Below are positions 5,573 to 7,100 of a stretch of DNA of 7,100 bases, piece after piece; positions within the stretch are counted from its first letter, which is position 1; every line of letters starts with the position of its first letter. The position numbers were made by a program, and so were the translations under genes. The notes beneath the pieces are model-generated. The model did not search any database. It was not told the origin of the DNA and saw nothing but the letters and a program-made list of their open reading frames with translations. Source of the stretch: Rhodospirillales bacterium (lineage in GTDB: Bacteria > Pseudomonadota > Alphaproteobacteria > Rhodospirillales > Magnetospirillaceae); contig JASHSH010000091.1 in NCBI GenBank assembly GCA_030040955.1, positions 1-7,100 of the forward strand, given 5' to 3'.

Positions 5573-6030
5573 GTCCGCCGACGCGTCTTCGCGGGCTTCT
5601 TTGTCGAGGCCCCGATGGCCGGCTTCTTCGCCGGCTTGGCCGCCTTCGCTTTTGCCTTCGCCACCTTCGCTCCCTTTTTCTTCTTCGGCGGCAGGGCGGC
5701 GGCATAGGCAAGCGCCTTGGCGATCCACTTCGCCAGCGCCGCGCGGTCGGCGAGCAGGCTTGGCGGCACCACCGCGTATTCGCGCATCACATGGCCGGCC
5801 ATCGGCTCGAACGGATGCGCGCCCGGCAGCGCGAGCAACGCCGCGCGGTCGGCCTCGCCCAGGCGCAAATTCATTTCCTCCTGGAACAGGCCCATGAACA
5901 TGTGCCCGTTCACGAAGCCCACCGGATAGCCGAACATCTTGCGCGGCTCGGCGGGCGGGCCCGGCATCGCGGCCTCGAACAGCGCGATCAGCTCGGGCGG
6001 CGATTTGCGCCATTTCCCCATCTTGGCCAT
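5554..6030 (-). CDS. TfoX N-terminal domain protein with lysine/alanine-rich basic tail
   Basis: The predicted protein has 158 residues. Residues about 12-108 match the TfoX_N pattern: RKMFGYPVGFVNGHMFMGLF near 30-49, then a strand with LRL, a FEPM segment and a final KWIAKAL helix. In gammaproteobacteria TfoX/Sxy is a competence co-regulator, but single-domain alphaproteobacterial versions have no established role. Residues 116-158 form an unusual tail rich in K, A and P (KKKKGAKVAKAKAKAAKPAK and onward), with about 18 Lys/Arg in 43 positions. It resembles histone H1-like tails and probably binds nucleic acid. The ATG at 6030 has AGGAGG about 12 nt upstream, a long spacing; ATG 6021 would be further still. 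It is transcribed toward the nuclease gene and overlaps its end by 19 bp. Confidence 0.85.
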   Translation of the reverse strand: MAKMGKWRKSPPELIALFEAAMPGPPAEPRKMFGYPVGFVNGHMFMGLFQEEMNLRLGEADRAALLALPGAHPFEPMAGHVMREYAVVPPSLLADRAALAKWIAKALAYAAALPPKKKKGAKVAKAKAKAAKPAKKPAIGASTKKPAKTRRRTQNRAS

Positions 6031-6098
6031 GGCTGGACTCTGCCTCCTATGGAAACCGTCTCGAATAACACTCTAACCGTGGCCGCGCCGCCGTTCGA

Positions 6099-6455
6099 TC
6101 ATTCCGCCGCCGGGCGCGCGACCTTTCCGCCCGCCGGCTCGCCACGTGTCCGCTTCCGGCGCGAGGAAATGTTCTTCTTCGGCGCGACGACAATGGCGAA
6201 CCCGAGGGCGCGCAGCACCTTCATGATGGTCTCGTGGCGAGGATGCGCGCCCGGGGCCAGCGCCTTGTAAAGGCTTTCCCGGCCCAGCCCGGCGCCGCGG
6301 GCCACCTCCGCCATTCCGCTGGCTTTCGCCACGTCAGCGAGGGCGGACAGAAACACGGCCGGGTTCTCGTCCTCCAGGCACGCCGCCAGATATTCGGCGG
6401 CCACCTTCCTGTCGCCGAGATAATCGGCCGCGTCGAACGGCGCGAACTTGGTCAT
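6099..6455 (-). CDS. HTH antitoxin of a RelE/HigB-like module (HigA/HI1420-type antidote)
   Basis: The predicted 118-residue DNA-binding antitoxin would neutralise the toxin encoded just upstream and repress the pair. The start FDAADYLGD...AAEYLAACLED and the HTH region (about 47-82, ARGAGLGRESLYKALAPG then ETIMKVLRALGF) follow the addiction-module antidote family closely. Its ATG overlaps the toxin stop by 4 bases (ATGA), so translation is coupled. The family is usually near 95-100 residues. This one carries an extra basic tail (about 92-118, with KKNISSRRKRTR) that may be disordered. The toxin-first order is typical of HigB/HigA modules. Confidence 0.92.
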   Translation of the reverse strand: MTKFAPFDAADYLGDRKVAAEYLAACLEDENPAVFLSALADVAKASGMAEVARGAGLGRESLYKALAPGAHPRHETIMKVLRALGFAIVVAPKKNISSRRKRTRGEPAGGKVARPAAE

Positions 6456-6757
6456 ATGCCCTCTCTCTCCATCTCCCGCGCCAGAAGCTTCGCCCGCTCG
6501 ATGTCGCGGTCCTGCGTGGACTTGTCGCCGCCGCACAACAATACGTAAACCAGCTTGGCCCGCCGCGCGAAGTAGACCCGGTATCCGGGCCCGACATGCA
6601 CGCGCATCTCGCTCACGCCCTGGCCGACCAGCTTGCAGTCGCCGAAATTGCCATGCGCGGCCGACGCAATGCGGGCCAGGATGCGCGCCTTCGCCTTGGC
6701 GTCCCTGAGTCCGCGCAGCCATTCGTCGAACGTCGCGTGGCGAACGAAGGTGAGCAC
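6452..6757 (-). CDS. RelE/ParE-superfamily toxin (HigB-like addiction module killer)
   Basis: The predicted toxin has 101 residues. It follows the addiction-module killer protein pattern: TFDEWLRGLRDAKAKARILA (9-28), GNFGDCKLVGQGVSEMRVHV (36-55), GPGYRVYF (56-63), then VLLCGGDKSTQDRDIERAK (72-90). Members of this superfamily are usually ribosome-dependent mRNA interferases that inhibit translation when the antitoxin is lost. The start is GTG at 6757, the first in-frame start before the conserved TFxxWL segment. No good ribosome binding site precedes it, so the start is less certain than the frame. A palindromic operator candidate lies 7 bp upstream. It is the first gene of a two-gene operon with the antitoxin. 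Confidence 0.92.
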   Translation of the reverse strand: MLTFVRHATFDEWLRGLRDAKAKARILARIASAAHGNFGDCKLVGQGVSEMRVHVGPGYRVYFARRAKLVYVLLCGGDKSTQDRDIERAKLLAREMEREGI

Positions 6758-6764
6758 GGGTGAC

Positions 6765-6782
6765 TGTATCTAAACGGATACA
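6765..6782. promoter_or_regulatory. Palindromic operator candidate for the toxin-antitoxin operon
   Basis: TGTATC-TAAACG-GATACA is a perfect 6-bp inverted repeat with a 6-bp spacer in an otherwise GC-rich context, 7 bp upstream of the toxin GTG. HigA-type antitoxins repress their own promoters through such dyads. I could not place convincing -10 and -35 hexamers, though the AT-rich dyad itself probably overlaps the promoter. Confidence 0.55.
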
Positions 6783-6851
6783 AGCGCGCAAGGGGGCGAC
6801 TTCCGCGGCGTCTTCCGCGAACTCGACCGCGCCGCCAAAATGGCTGCGTAA
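6774..6851 (+). pseudogene. Possible 3' remnant of a lost gene
   Basis: The plus-strand frame 6774-6851 encodes about 25 residues with a normal protein-like composition (GGDFRGVFRELDRAAKMAA) and ends in TAA. It has no start codon or ribosome binding site before the late Met and is cut off upstream by a stop at the toxin-antitoxin operator. It could be the tail of a gene whose 5' part was replaced when the module arrived. High-GC DNA often shows such short open frames by chance, so this is weak. Confidence 0.22.
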
Positions 6852-6865
6852 CCCCGCCCCTCCCC

Positions 6866-6894
6866 CTGACAGGCTGGGCGCGGCGGGCTATCTT
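6866..6894 (+). promoter_or_regulatory. Candidate sigma70-type promoter for the gene at 6919
   Basis: CTGACA (6866-6871, 5 of 6 matches to TTGACA) and TATCTT (6889-6894, 4 of 6 matches to TATAAT) are separated by 17 bp. Transcription would begin near 6901, 18 nt before the ATG at 6919, leaving room for the GGAG ribosome binding site. Confidence 0.55.
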
Positions 6895-6918
6895 GGCCGC
6901 GCGAACCGGAGCAGCAGG

Positions 6919-7100
6919 ATGACCGACGCCGCGGCGCTGGAAGCCGCCGACCGCGCCATGCGCAACTGGCTGGGGCCCGAGCCCGGCGGCGTCGCCGTCG
7001 GCTCGGAGGCGCACAAGCGCCTGTTCTGCCGCATGCTGCTCGACACCCACAATCCCTACCGCCCGGCCGCGCTCGACTGGCCCACGCTCGACGAGGCGGC
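6919..7100 (+). CDS. N-terminal part of an unidentified protein, runs off the window
   Basis: The first 60 codons are visible, and the gene continues past the window edge. ATG 6919 has GGAG (6908-6911) 7 nt upstream and a well-spaced promoter before it. The protein begins with a helical segment (ALEAADRAMRNWLG), a short Gly-rich stretch, then EAHKRLFCRMLLDTHNPYRP, followed by an acidic, Trp-containing segment (ALDWPTLDEAA). There is no signal peptide. It reminds me of alphaproteobacterial ferritin-like hypothetical proteins that share an NPYxPAxxxWP segment, but this is from memory and weak. It is transcribed away from the toxin-antitoxin module. Confidence 0.7.
   Translation, partial: MTDAAALEAADRAMRNWLGPEPGGVAVGSEAHKRLFCRMLLDTHNPYRPAALDWPTLDEA

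Noticed and set aside
6613..7050. Minus-strand open frame of 145 codons over the toxin start and the last gene
   Set aside because: It is out of frame with the clearly conserved toxin and antisense to the gene at 6919, with Arg-rich composition.
1..7100. CRISPR array, tRNA, rRNA or insertion sequence
   Set aside because: I saw no regularly spaced repeats, no tRNA-like cloverleaf or conserved rRNA segments, and no transposase frame.

Overview
The window comes from a very GC-rich bacterium, most likely an alphaproteobacterium. The grounds are codon use with G/C at nearly every third position, a LuxR/LuxI pair, a ComM (YifB) chelatase-like ATPase, a stand-alone TfoX_N protein and a HigB/HigA-like toxin-antitoxin module. 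The genus cannot be fixed from the sequence. It looks like accessory or mixed chromosomal DNA: small self-contained systems packed together, with palindromic repeats between some of them.

Positions 1-2131 hold a quorum-sensing locus. On the minus strand lie luxR (1816-1064), luxI (880-263) and a small gene (263-3) whose ATG shares one base with the luxI stop. A second small gene (1982-2131, plus strand, GTG start, strong ribosome binding site) diverges from luxR. The two small predicted proteins share an 11/24-identical helical segment, so they look like paralogues flanking the circuit. A 20-bp lux-box-like element occurs upstream of luxI (951-970) and again between luxR and the divergent small gene (1903-1922), 17 of 20 bases identical. 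Together these suggest a LuxR-signal regulon with autoregulation and two small proteins of unknown function.

Two direct copies of a palindromic repeat of about 87 bp (974-1060 and 2131-2217) lie exactly 1157 bp apart and bracket luxR plus the divergent small gene. Positions 2132-2406 contain the rest of the second repeat, then a 99-bp segment (2245-2343) that can fold as one long interrupted hairpin, then the comM promoter region. comM (2407-3939) has no ribosome binding site and may be leaderless.

Positions 3948-5572 hold a promoter and a two-gene unit: a beta-class TSPPY DNA methyltransferase, followed with no gap by a 236-residue protein that looks like its restriction endonuclease. This is probably a compact type II restriction-modification system. 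It meets tail to tail, with 19 bp of overlap, a TfoX-domain protein with a lysine/alanine-rich tail (6030-5554).

Positions 6099-6782 (minus strand) hold a toxin-first RelE/HigB-like toxin and HTH antitoxin pair with a 4-bp overlap and a palindromic operator candidate. A short orphan reading frame (6774-6851) may be the 3' remnant of a lost gene. The window ends in the first 60 codons of a plus-strand gene with a good promoter and ribosome binding site.
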